A stretch of 43,978 bases of DNA from DASXTW01 sp046726275 (GTDB lineage Bacteria; Actinomycetota; UBA4738). Both the position numbers and the translations under genes were made by a program. Of the stretch, positions 33,185 to 42,700 are shown in pieces (within the stretch, counting starts at the first letter, position 1; each line of letters opens with the position of its first letter). The DNA lies in NCBI GenBank assembly GCA_046726275.1, contig JBKPAF010000013.1, positions 1 through 43,978 on the forward strand, given 5' to 3'. Under the pieces are notes generated by a model, which saw nothing but the letters and a program-made list of their open reading frames with translations, was not told the origin of the DNA and did no database searches.

Positions 33185-34158
33185 TACTCCCGCTCCTTAC
33201 GCCCAGCACCGTCGACTGGGGAAGGCGCCTCGCCGTCTATCCCGGTGAGCATGCGCAGGGGTGATCGGGCCGGCGAATATTCCGTAGGTCGGTCTCCGAA
33301 CAGCTCGTCCATCCGGCCGGCGAGCTCTGAGGGAGTCCATCGATCCCCTTTCTCGATCTCGCACACGGGCATCCACCCCTGGTACAGCTGGACGAGCCCT
33401 CCCTGCACGTAAAAAACCTGTCCGGTGATGTGAGAGGCGCGGTCGCTGGCGAGGTACGCGACCATCGGCGCCACGTTCTCCGGCGCGAGCGGGTCGAACT
33501 GACCCCCCGGGACCTTCAGCTCTCCGAAGGTCTTCTCGGTCATGCGAGTCCGGGCACCGGGCGCGATCGCGTTGACCGTGACCCCGTAGCGTCGCATCTC
33601 CATCGCCACGATGTAAGTGAAGGCCGCGATGCCGGCCTTCGCGGCGCCATAGTTCGACTGGCCGGCGTTGCCGAGGATGCCAGAGGTCGAGGACGTATTG
33701 ACGATCGCTCCTCGAACGGCTTCTCCGGCCTTTGCCCGGTCCCTCCAATGGGCGCACGCCGCTTTGGTCACGAGAAAGTGACCACGGAGATGGACCTTCA
33801 TGACGGCGTCCCAGTCCTCCACGGACATGTTGAAGACCATCCGATCGCGAAGGATCCCCGCGTTGTTGACGACGGCGTCTAGACGGCCCCACGTGTCCAA
33901 CGCAAGTTGGAGGAGGGAGTCCGCGCCCGGAGGCTCGGAGATGTCCTCGAAGTGGGGCACGGCTTCGCCGCCGGCCTGGCGGATCTCCTCCACCACCAGC
34001 GAGGCCGCCCGGGGGTCGGCGCCCGAGCCGTCCCAGTCCCCGCCCAGGTCGTTGACCACGACCCGGGCGCCCTCTGCCGCAAACAGCAATGCCTCACCCC
34101 GGCCGATGCCTCGACCCGCCCCGGTGATCACGGCGACCTTCCCCTCGATGATCCCCAT
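33184..34158 (-). CDS. Short-chain dehydrogenase/reductase
   Basis: 324 residues. Rossmann motif TGAGRGIG at 12-19, NNAG at 98-101, the catalytic Ser in NTSSTSG (about 157), Y170 and K174. An extra 50-residue tail after the fold (VCEIEKGDRWTPSELAGRMD) and the VVVNDLGGDWDGSG insert resemble SDRs of the 3-hydroxyacyl-CoA / MFE-2-like group used in fatty-acid or steroid breakdown. The exact substrate is unknown. It sits 4 bases after the membrane-protein gene and is coupled to the amidohydrolase. Confidence 0.92.
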   Translation of the reverse strand: MGIIEGKVAVITGAGRGIGRGEALLFAAEGARVVVNDLGGDWDGSGADPRAASLVVEEIRQAGGEAVPHFEDISEPPGADSLLQLALDTWGRLDAVVNNAGILRDRMVFNMSVEDWDAVMKVHLRGHFLVTKAACAHWRDRAKAGEAVRGAIVNTSSTSGILGNAGQSNYGAAKAGIAAFTYIVAMEMRRYGVTVNAIAPGARTRMTEKTFGELKVPGGQFDPLAPENVAPMVAYLASDRASHITGQVFYVQGGLVQLYQGWMPVCEIEKGDRWTPSELAGRMDELFGDRPTEYSPARSPLRMLTGIDGEAPSPVDGAGRKERE

Positions 34159-34162
34159 GGGC

Positions 34163-34657
34163 TCAGAAGGGCTTGAAGACCATCAGCCACAGGATCACCA
34201 GCAGGCCGCCGATCCCCACGACGATGATCAGCAGCGGGCGCGAGGACCGAAGCAGCGACGACAACTCCTCCGGCGAGGCGGGAGGCCCCGGCGAGGTGCC
34301 CTGCCGTTGCGCCCGGGGGGAGGTCTGGAGACCGACCGCTTGCCGCACCCGCCGGTAATAGGTCGAAGCCAGGCCGTACATGGAGATCATCATGGCGACG
34401 AGCACTCCGAGAGCCGCCCAGATCCAACCCTCTCCCCACCAGTGCCCGAGGAATCCGGCGGTGATCCCTCCGGCAAGGAGGACGAGGATGGATATGTAGA
34501 AGCCGCCCAGCGTCCAACTCGACAGCTCGAGTAGGGCCTGGATCCTCTGCGGTTCCCGCTCCCGGCGAAGGCTCATCGCGACGGCCGTCGAGACCCCGTG
34601 TGCCAACAGGAACCCGAACACTCCAACCAGGTGCACGAAGACCCAGAACTGATACAT
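34163..34657 (-). CDS. DUF2269-like small integral membrane protein
   Basis: 164 residues with four membrane segments: about 4-28 (FVHLVGVFGFLLAHGVS), 52-72 (FYISILVLLAGGITAGFLG), 78-98 and 139-160 (LIIVVGIGGLLVILWLMVF). The first segment with its conserved His resembles DUF2269-type proteins. Function is unknown. A GGGAGG site precedes the ATG. It is the first gene of the operon with the SDR and amidohydrolase. Confidence 0.78.
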   Translation of the reverse strand: MYQFWVFVHLVGVFGFLLAHGVSTAVAMSLRREREPQRIQALLELSSWTLGGFYISILVLLAGGITAGFLGHWWGEGWIWAALGVLVAMMISMYGLASTYYRRVRQAVGLQTSPRAQRQGTSPGPPASPEELSSLLRSSRPLLIIVVGIGGLLVILWLMVFKPF

Positions 34658-34784
34658 ACGCCTCCCTACCCGGGTGCGCCGGCCAGTGATCGGGCGAAGC
34701 CTACGTCAAGGGGTCCCCCCGCGTTCATCGGGATCGGACTGATAGTCTTCCGCAGATTCGGGGATCCCACAGAGGGAGTGGGTA

Positions 34785-36224
34785 TTGCTGAACCTCGCCC
34801 ATGAAGCAGTCGAGGCGGCGCGAAAGGCTGGCGCCGACTACGCCGACGCCAGATTCGTCACCGAGGAATCCGAATCGCTCTCGGTCAGGAACCAGGAAAT
34901 GGAGGGGATTGATCGGTCCCTGTCCCAGGGAGTCGGCATTCGAGTCCTCGTGCGCGGGTTCTGGGGGTTCGCCGCTACAGCCAGGACCACCCCCGAGGAC
35001 CTCGAGCGCACTGCACAGCTCGCAGTCGGGATCGCCCGCGCCGCCGCTCGCCTGCCCATGGAACCAGTCAAGCTCGCCGAGGTCGAGCCGGTCAGGGCAG
35101 AGTGGAGCACGGCCGTCCAGGAGGATCCGTTCGCTGTCGCGCTCGACGAAAAGGTGGCCCTGCTCATGGAGGCCAGCCGGCGGATGCAGCAGGTCAAGGG
35201 TCTCTCGTTCGGCGAGGCAGCGCTGGACTTTTATCGGCGGCGGACGTCGTTCGCCTCGAGCGAAGGGGCAGCCATCGACCAGACGGTCGTTCACTCGGGT
35301 GGAGGCATCGAGGCTACGGCCATCTCGGACGGCGAGGTGCAGAAGCGATCCTTTCCAAACTCCTTCCGAGGACACATCCGCGCTGCCGGCTTCGACCACA
35401 TCCGAACTCTGGGGCTGACCGAGGAGGCCGAACGTGTGGCGGCCGAGGCCGTCGCCCTCGTCTCCGCGAAGGATTGCCCGAGCGACGTCACCACCCTGGT
35501 CCTGGACTCGAACCAGGTGATCCTCCAGGTGCACGAGTCCGTCGGCCATCCGCTGGAGCTCGATCGGGTGCTGAAGATGGAGGAGGCCTACGCGGGCACC
35601 TCCTTCGTCGGCCTGGAGGATCGGGGCAAACTTCGCTACGGCAGCGACAAGGTGACCATCGTGATGGACACCACGATCGCCGGGGGCCTGGGCAGCTTCG
35701 GCTTCGATGATGAAGGCGTTCCCGCTCAGAGGGTCACGCTGATCGAGAAGGGGACCTTTCGGAACTTCATCTCCAGCAGGGAGACCGCCCCGGTGGTCGG
35801 GGGAACGTCGGGGGGCGCGATGCGCGCCGATGGATGGCAGAACCTCCCTTTGATCCGCATGACGAACATCAACCTGGAGCCAGGCGAAGGCACCCTCGCC
35901 GAGATCATCGGCGAGACCTCGGACGGCATCTTCATGACCACAAACACCTCGTGGTCCATCGATGACAAACGGGTGAACTTCCAGTTCGGGTGCGAGGCCG
36001 CCTGGCGGATCAAGGACGGCAAGCTGACCGAGATGTACAAGAACCCGAACTACAGTGGGATCACCACCGAGTTCTGGGGTTCGTGCGATGCGGTGGGCGG
36101 CGCCGAGGAATGGGTCCTCTGGGGCACCCCGAACTGCGGCAAGGGTCAGCCTGGCCAAGTCGCCCGGGTCGGCCACGGTGCTTCGCCGGCGCGGTTTCGA
36201 AATGCCCGGGTGGGGGTTCGCTGA
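34785..36224 (+). CDS. tldD: TldD-type zinc metalloprotease
   Basis: 479 residues. With TldE it forms a heterodimeric protease that digests unfolded or modified peptides, and in some bacteria trims RiPP leader peptides. The metal motif HExxxH is at 250-255 (HESVGH), the third ligand is likely C451 in GTPNCGKGQPGQ, and the family ending GHGASPARFRNARVGV is present. The start is the TTG at 34785 with GAGGGAG upstream; it matches the usual N-terminus. tldE follows with a 23-base overlap, so the pair is translationally coupled. Confidence 0.93.
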   Translation: MLNLAHEAVEAARKAGADYADARFVTEESESLSVRNQEMEGIDRSLSQGVGIRVLVRGFWGFAATARTTPEDLERTAQLAVGIARAAARLPMEPVKLAEVEPVRAEWSTAVQEDPFAVALDEKVALLMEASRRMQQVKGLSFGEAALDFYRRRTSFASSEGAAIDQTVVHSGGGIEATAISDGEVQKRSFPNSFRGHIRAAGFDHIRTLGLTEEAERVAAEAVALVSAKDCPSDVTTLVLDSNQVILQVHESVGHPLELDRVLKMEEAYAGTSFVGLEDRGKLRYGSDKVTIVMDTTIAGGLGSFGFDDEGVPAQRVTLIEKGTFRNFISSRETAPVVGGTSGGAMRADGWQNLPLIRMTNINLEPGEGTLAEIIGETSDGIFMTTNTSWSIDDKRVNFQFGCEAAWRIKDGKLTEMYKNPNYSGITTEFWGSCDAVGGAEEWVLWGTPNCGKGQPGQVARVGHGASPARFRNARVGVR

Positions 36225-37578
36225 CGTGCCCGGGCTCATCGGTCCCGACGACGCGCGGGCCGTCACCGAGGCTGCCCTCGACCTCCCGGGAGCCGACGGG
36301 GTCGAGGTCCTCTTCTTTCACGAATGGGGAGGGCTGACCAGGTTCGCCAGGTCGTCAATCCATCAGAGCACGTGGCGGGAGGACACGGGCCTCCGGATAC
36401 GGGTCATTGCCGGCGGCCGTGTGGGCGTGGCATCGTCCAACGACTTCTCCAAGGAAGGCGCCCGCCACATGGCCGCGAGCGCGCTCGAGCTCGCCCAGGT
36501 TGCGGCCCCCGACCCGCAGTTTCCGGGGCTTGCTCCCCGGGCCGAGGTTCCAGAGAAGCCAGGGGCGTTCCACGAACCAACTGCGCAAACGAGCCCCGAG
36601 CAACGGGCGGAGGGAGTCGCCGATCTCCTCGGCCAGGTCGACGACGGGTTCCATACCGCGGGAGCTTTCCAGACCACCGCCGTCGAGGTGGCCCTGGCCA
36701 ACACCGAGGGACAGTTCTGCTACGGGCCGTACACGCAGGCCTCCGTCTCCACCGTGGTTTCAGGTGGCGACGGGGGATCGGGAGCAGCGGACACGACGGC
36801 GGGCACCACCGAGCAGGTGGATGCCGAGGAGGTTGGGAGGCGAGCGTTCCAGAAGGCCCGGGACGGCCAGCGAGCCAGGGACATCGAGCCCGGTCGTTAC
36901 GACGTGGTGCTGGAGCCGATGGCCGTGGATACGCTGGTGGCGTTCCTCGCCTATATGGGATTCTCGGGGAGAGCCATCCACGAGGGCCGGTCGACCTTCA
37001 GCGGCAAGGAAGGCCAGCAGGTCGCCGCGTCTTCCATCGACATCTATGACGACGCGCTGTCCCCGCTCACCCTCGGACTGCCGTTCGACTTCGAGGGAAC
37101 GCCGAAGCGACGGATCGACCTGATCGAGAGGGGCGTGTTCCGCAGCGGCGTCCACGATCGCCGGAGCGCCAAGATGGCCGGGACGGAGTCGACTGGTCAC
37201 GCGCTTCCGCCGCCGAACCCCGAGGGAGCCTTTCCCTTGAACCTGTTCATGGGAACGGGAAGCGCCTCGCTCGAAGAGATGGTGGCCGGAACTGCCCGTG
37301 GCCTGCTCATCACCAAGTTCCACTATTCCAATGTCGTCCATCCCATCGAGACCACCATCACCGGCATGACTCGGGATGGAACCTGGCTGATCGAGAACGG
37401 ACAGATCGCGTACCCGGTGAAGAATCTCCGGTTCACCCAGTCGATCCTGGAGGCCCTGACGAACGTTGAGATGGTCGGGCGGGAGTCGGTCCTGGCAAGT
37501 GAGTTCTTCTTCTCGGCCTCGCGGGTGCCTGCACTGAAGATCTCGAACTTCAACTTCACGAGCGTCAGCGACCACTGA
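36202..37578 (+). CDS. TldE/PmbA-type protease subunit
   Basis: 458 residues, the non-metal partner of TldD. Family features include RVIAGGRVGVASSNDFS, VVLEPMAVDTLVAFLAYM, GLPFDFEGTPKRRIDLIERG, the glycine-rich MGTGSASLEEM and the terminal SVLASEFFFSASRVPALKIS. It lacks the HExxxH motif, as expected for TldE. The start is either the ATG at 36202 (overlapping tldD) or an in-frame GTG at 36226 just after the tldD stop. No precursor-peptide gene is visible nearby. Confidence 0.92.
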   Translation: MPGWGFADVPGLIGPDDARAVTEAALDLPGADGVEVLFFHEWGGLTRFARSSIHQSTWREDTGLRIRVIAGGRVGVASSNDFSKEGARHMAASALELAQVAAPDPQFPGLAPRAEVPEKPGAFHEPTAQTSPEQRAEGVADLLGQVDDGFHTAGAFQTTAVEVALANTEGQFCYGPYTQASVSTVVSGGDGGSGAADTTAGTTEQVDAEEVGRRAFQKARDGQRARDIEPGRYDVVLEPMAVDTLVAFLAYMGFSGRAIHEGRSTFSGKEGQQVAASSIDIYDDALSPLTLGLPFDFEGTPKRRIDLIERGVFRSGVHDRRSAKMAGTESTGHALPPPNPEGAFPLNLFMGTGSASLEEMVAGTARGLLITKFHYSNVVHPIETTITGMTRDGTWLIENGQIAYPVKNLRFTQSILEALTNVEMVGRESVLASEFFFSASRVPALKISNFNFTSVSDH

Positions 37579-37579
37579 C

Positions 37580-38506
37580 GTGGCGCTGGCCATCGTCCTC
37601 CTCCTCAGCGGGGCGGCTGTCCTCACCGTGGGGGCAGAAGCTGCCGTCCGAGGGGCCGGGGGATTCGCGCGGGCTCGACGCATCTCCCCGTTCGTTCTGG
37701 GAGCCTTGCTCTTCGGTATCGACCTCGAATCCCTGGGAGCGGCACTGGTCGCGGCCGGGCGGGGTCAGACGGCGATCGCCGCGGGCGAGATGTTCGGCAC
37801 CATCGTGTTTGTCTTCTCCGCCGCTTTCGGAGCCGCGCTGCTGGTGGCGAGGAAGCCGGTCGAATCGCCCAGCCGGGACATGGTGCTTCTCCCTGCCCTC
37901 GGCCTTGCGGCTGGGGCGATGGCAATCTCGGATCAACTGGTGAGCCGGTTGGAGGCGGTGGGACTCATCGGCATCTACCTCGTGTACATCGGGGCAGTGA
38001 TTCGAGAGGGGCGAGCCGCTCAACTCCGCGCGGAGGCGATCGTCCGAGAGTCTGGAGAGGGACCGCGCATCTCTCCGATCATCCAGCTCGTGATCGGCTT
38101 GGGACTCGTGTTTCTGGGTGCCACGGTGCTGGTCGAGGGTGGTGTGCGACTCCTCGATCGGACGTCGCTGGCCGCGGGGTTCGTGGGAGCCGCCCTGATC
38201 GGGGCCCTGGCCAGCATGGACGAGGTCTTCCTTGAAGTCCTCCCCGTGCTCCGCGGGATCCCCGAGCTCGCCACGGGGAACCTGTTCGGAACGGCGGCCG
38301 CCTTTGCCTCAGGAGTCCTCGGGCTGGCGGCGTTGGTGCGTCCGCTAGAGATCGACTCCGCCGCCACCTCGGCGTTCATCGCGGCATCGGTCCTGTACAC
38401 GGTGGTTGCCACGGCCTTCTTGGCGAGAGGGCGAGCGGGAAAAGGCGTGGGGGTCGTGGTCCTGGCCGTCTATGTGCTCTGGCTGCTGTTCGCCTCTCGC
38501 CTCTAG
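37580..38506 (+). CDS. Sodium/calcium exchanger-like membrane protein
   Basis: 308 residues with about ten membrane segments in two homologous halves, as in the CaCA exchanger family (YrbG type). The alpha-repeat regions are degenerate: ISPFVLGALLFGIDLESLGA in half one and AAGFVGAALIGALASMDEVF in half two carry the acidic residues, but the usual GTSxPE is not intact. Ion specificity is therefore unclear. The GTG start is 2 bases after the tldE stop, so it is co-transcribed. Confidence 0.82.
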   Translation: MALAIVLLLSGAAVLTVGAEAAVRGAGGFARARRISPFVLGALLFGIDLESLGAALVAAGRGQTAIAAGEMFGTIVFVFSAAFGAALLVARKPVESPSRDMVLLPALGLAAGAMAISDQLVSRLEAVGLIGIYLVYIGAVIREGRAAQLRAEAIVRESGEGPRISPIIQLVIGLGLVFLGATVLVEGGVRLLDRTSLAAGFVGAALIGALASMDEVFLEVLPVLRGIPELATGNLFGTAAAFASGVLGLAALVRPLEIDSAATSAFIAASVLYTVVATAFLARGRAGKGVGVVVLAVYVLWLLFASRL

Positions 38507-38534
38507 GCTTCGAAGCAGGCCCCGGCTCTGACCG

Positions 38535-39284
38535 TTGAATCGCGTGAACGCGCCAGACGAACAGCACATCCGCTCGATGTTCGACGGCCTGGTCGAGCGC
38601 TACGACCTGGTGAACGACGTCCTCTCGCTGGGGCTGGATCGATGGTGGCGCAGGATGGCGTCGGCCGCGCTCGAGGCGGCCCCAGGTGAGCGCGTGCTGG
38701 ATCTGGGGTGCGGAACGGGCCGGCTCGGCGCACTCCTCGCCGCTCGCCTCCGCGTGGTCGGCCTCGACCTGAGCGGAGCCATGCTGGCGAAGGCAAGGCA
38801 GCGGCCCATCGGGTGGCTCGGCCTGGTGCAGGGAAGCGCGTTTCGCCTGCCCTTCCGGGAGGCGAGCTTCGACGCCGCGGCGTCTGCGTTCGTCCTTCGC
38901 AACCTCAACGATCTCCCGAGGGCGTTCGCTGAGGTCGCTCGAGTGGTCACTCCCGGAGGGCGGGTGGCCTTCCTCGACCTCACCGAACCGTCCCTCCCGG
39001 CGGTGGGCAGGCTGTTCGACATGTACTTCCGCCGGGCCGCTCCGGCCCTCGGGGCGCTGGTGGGCCGGCGCGAGGAGTATCGGTACCTGGTGAGGTCGCT
39101 CGGGCACCTTCCCCCTTCCGGAGAGTTGTGCGAGATGCTGAACCGAAGCGGTTTCGCCTCGTGCACGGCGAAGCCGCTGACGGGTGGCGTTGTGACCCTG
39201 TTCACAGCCACGCGGAGGATCCCCCTGTCGGACGACAACCAGGGTCGGCCGAACGGGGCGCCAATCGACAGGAGGTCTCGATGA
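38535..39284 (+). CDS. UbiE/MenG-type methyltransferase
   Basis: 249 residues, class I SAM-dependent methyltransferase. The UbiE signature region IRSMFDGLVERYDLVNDVLS is near the start, SAM motif I VLDLGCGTG is at 54-62, then SAFVLRNLNDLPRAFAEVAR and VVTPGGRVAFLDLTEP. It probably methylates demethylmenaquinone, though no other menaquinone genes are near. The start is the TTG at 38535 or the GTG at 38544. It is coupled to the DUF1003 gene by an ATGA overlap. Confidence 0.88.
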   Translation: MNRVNAPDEQHIRSMFDGLVERYDLVNDVLSLGLDRWWRRMASAALEAAPGERVLDLGCGTGRLGALLAARLRVVGLDLSGAMLAKARQRPIGWLGLVQGSAFRLPFREASFDAAASAFVLRNLNDLPRAFAEVARVVTPGGRVAFLDLTEPSLPAVGRLFDMYFRRAAPALGALVGRREEYRYLVRSLGHLPPSGELCEMLNRSGFASCTAKPLTGGVVTLFTATRRIPLSDDNQGRPNGAPIDRRSR

Positions 39285-39709
39285 GCATCTCGCCGATGAC
39301 GACCGAACCGGTCCATCCCGCCCTGCGGGATAACGCCCGGAGGCGCAACGCGAACTTCCAGACCCGGCTGGCCGACAACGTCACGAGATTCGCGGGTTCG
39401 ATACCGTTCGTGTATGTGCATGTCGTGTGGTTCGCTCTCTGGATCGGGCTGCGAGTAGAAAAGTTCCCCTTCGGTCTGCTCACGATGCTGGTGTCTCTGG
39501 AAGCGATCTTTCTTTCGACGTTCGTGATGATCAGCCAGAATCGGGCCGACGAGAAGCGTCAGCTCCTCGCCGACAGTGAATGGACGCTGGTCCAGGAAGA
39601 GGAGAGACAGAACGAACAGCTCCTCAGTCTCTCCACACAGATCCTGGAGTTGACGCGTGAGATCCACCGCATGTCGGTCAAATCCGGCTCAGCGGGACGA
39701 TCTGGATAA
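39281..39709 (+). CDS. DUF1003 membrane protein
   Basis: 142 residues. A soluble N-terminus (RRRNANFQTRLADNVTRFAG) precedes two membrane spans (about 41-60 and 67-85), with the typical DUF1003 sequences FVYVHVVWFALWI and LLTMLVSLEAIFLSTFVMIS, then NRADEKR and a C-terminal coiled coil. Function is unknown. The ATG at 39281 has a strong CAGGAGGT site and overlaps the methyltransferase stop. Its stop is 2 bases from the convergent helicase stop. Confidence 0.93.
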   Translation: MSISPMTTEPVHPALRDNARRRNANFQTRLADNVTRFAGSIPFVYVHVVWFALWIGLRVEKFPFGLLTMLVSLEAIFLSTFVMISQNRADEKRQLLADSEWTLVQEEERQNEQLLSLSTQILELTREIHRMSVKSGSAGRSG

Positions 39710-39711
39710 CC

Positions 39712-42700
39712 TCAGGTCGCAAGCGGGGCCGATTCCCCTTCCACGGTGGTCGTCGGCGATGCGGCTGGAACGCCGTCGAGGTAGGTCAGAGAATTGGTGG
39801 GTACCGCTGGGATGCGTGGACCCGGCAGCACGATGCCCACGAGGTTCAGCGGATCGGCGCCCGAGATCCGGACGACCTCGCCCGTGCGGTTCGACTTCCT
39901 CACCGAGCGAAGCATCTCTACGGCTTCGGGAACCGCATACTGCTCCCCGGTGAAGCCGTTCACGAATCGACCTCCCCTGATGGTGCCTCGAGCCTCCATG
40001 CGCCGCAGCGCCCAAACGACTTCCCGCCACGGAACCACCAGCGACTCCCGAGCAAGGAGGTCGTGGAACACCACTCCCCATCTGGCCAGCAGCTGCTCGG
40101 CCACGGCCTCTGCGAGCTCGTCCGCGTCTTCCGTGGCCACGGTGCCCGGTACCAGCGACCACCGGCCCGCCGACCGAGCCGCCATCGCCCCCCCACCACG
40201 TCGCAGCCTTCGCCTGTCCACGGACCTGGCGGCACTGCGTTGGAACAGGAGGGACCGGACGGCCTGGAACCCATCGGACGTGACGAGCCCGCGGGCCACT
40301 GCATCCCACAGTCCCTCTTCGACTTCCCCGGGAAGCCGGCGGGTGATCGTGGTGAGGTCGGACTGGAAGAGCGCCCCATGCTCCCGCAGAGCTTCCAGGA
40401 CGTCTCGGGTACGTCCCGGTCCCGGCCACGCCGGAGTCCGATCCCCTCGAGCCGCCTGGAGCAACCACGGAAGATCGTCACGGATGGCCAGGGTGATGGG
40501 AGTGGCCCGGGAGGGCGTCATGCCGCTCCGACGAGGGACCTCGTCCACCTCTCCGTTCCGTAGCGAGAGACGTCCCCAGGTCACATCCCCCGACAGCGAC
40601 AGATCGTCGAGCCAGTCTCCTCGGTACCCCTCGACACGGGACGCGAGCACCGCCCTTTCCCATGCGCCGGCCGCGAGCTCGAAGCCCTGAAGCTGCTCGA
40701 CCACGGCGAGCACCCCGAGGCGTCCTTCTCGCCTCGTTCCCGGGGCGACGTGCTGCCATCGCAGAAGGAACCGCATGAAGTCCCGGGCGGTGACCGGCTC
40801 GATCTCCCGTCGCAACCGCTGCTGGGTGTAGGCGTGGATGCGGGCGAGGAGGCGTCGGGCGCAAAACTCTTCCGGGCCGTCCGGTGCGGTGAAATGGCCG
40901 CGGAAGGCGAACCCTTCGCCCTCTAGGCGAGCCAGGGCGATCGTCGTATCCGACTCGGGCAGGGCGGTCGCTTCCGCCAGGTCGGCGGCGGTGGAAGGAC
41001 CGCGATATTCGAGATGACCCCGCAGCATCTCGGCGGCTGCAGCGTCCCGATCGATCGCGACCGCCGCCATTGGCGAGCGGATGTCAGGGCTCACTTGAGC
41101 GCCCGGGAACATGCGCTCGAGGACTGGGCGCCGTTCCACCGCACACCATAGGTCTGCCCCGGGCACCCGCACGGTCACGGCTCTGTGCTCCTGGACCAGC
41201 TCGTCGAACCAGGCGCTCCAATCGTCGACCGGGCGGAGACCCACCACCGTCATCAGCAGGTCGTGGAGCTCGTCCTCGTCCCGCGGATCGGGTCGAACTT
41301 CCTCTTGCACCCGCTCGATCGCGGCCGGGTCCAGGCTGGCCAGGTCTCGGGCTTCGACGGGAAGGCCGCGACGAAGCTGCACCGCACGGCTTCGGCGTTC
41401 CTCGAGCGGAGCGTCGTCGAGGAACGTGAAGGGCCGTCCGTTCAGGATCTCGTGGGCCAGAACGGAGGGCTCCGTGGTGTCCCTCGTCACGACCTTCACC
41501 TGTCCCCCTTCGATCCCCGCCAGGACCTGCTTGAGGCCGTCGATGTCCATGGCTTCGTGGAGGCAGTCGTCCAGCGTCTGTCGCACCAACGGGTGATCCG
41601 GGATCTCCAGAGGACCTGGGGCGACGTTCTCCTGGCACGCAGCGAGTGTGGGGAAGACCGCGGCCATCAGGTCATCGGCCTCCATGCGCTGGATGGGAGC
41701 AGGATTCCGCCGCCCGCCTCGCATCCGGAGCACGGCAAGCGACCGGTTCAGGTTCCATCGCCACCGCGCCGCAAACAGAGGCGACGTGAGCACCGCCTGC
41801 CGAACCACGCCCTCCACCGTCTTCGAGGCCAGGAACTTCGGCACCCGCTCCAGCGGGAAGCTGTGCTGCGGCCCGAGGGACAGCAGGATCGCATCGTCGC
41901 TGGCTGCGGCTTGGAGCTCGAAGTCGAACGTGACGCAGAATCGTTTGCGCAGGCCGAGCCCGAGCGCCCGATTCAGCCGCGCTCCGAACGGCGCGTGCCC
42001 AACGAGCTGCATCCCGCCGCTCTCGTCGAAGAACCGTTCGAGCACGATGGTGTCTTTCGTGGGGAGCGTTCCCAGCGCGACGAGTCCGGCCCCCAGGTAC
42101 CTGACGATCGTGTCGGAGGCAGCCAAGTCGATCCCGCACTGCTCCTCGAGCCACTGTTGCGCTCCCGCCTGGTCCCCTTGCTCCAGTCGTTTCCCGACCT
42201 CGGCTCTCAAGTCGGAAACTTCCTCTGAGAGCTCCTCGGTGCGGCCCGGTGCCTCGCCCAACCAGAACGGTACGGACGGCGGCGCCCCCCGGGCGTCCAC
42301 GACCCGAACGGTGCCAGGCTCGACACGCCGGATCCGCCATGACGTTGTACCGAGCAGGAACACGTCTCCGGCCATGCTTTCGATGGCCCAGTCCTCGTTC
42401 ACGGTGCCGACGAACACGTCGTCCGGCTCGGCCACTACTCGGTAGTCGCCGAGCTCCGGGATGGCGCCGCCGGAGGTGAGGGCAGCCAGCCGGGCGCCCC
42501 GCCGACCCTTGAGCCGTCCGTTGACGCGGTCGCGATGCAGGTATGCCGCGCGTCGCCCCCGGCCTGTCTGGATCCCCTCCGAGACCAGCTCCACGACCTC
42601 GTCGAAGTTCTGACGAGAGAGCCCGGCGAACGGCGCCGCGCCACGGACCAGATCGAAAAGGCCCTCCTCCGACCACTCCTCCGCAGCGCACTCGGCCACG

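Noticed and set aside
34725..36266. Minus-strand open frame opposite tldD
   Set aside because: Shadow frame; tldD has intact metal motifs on the plus strand.
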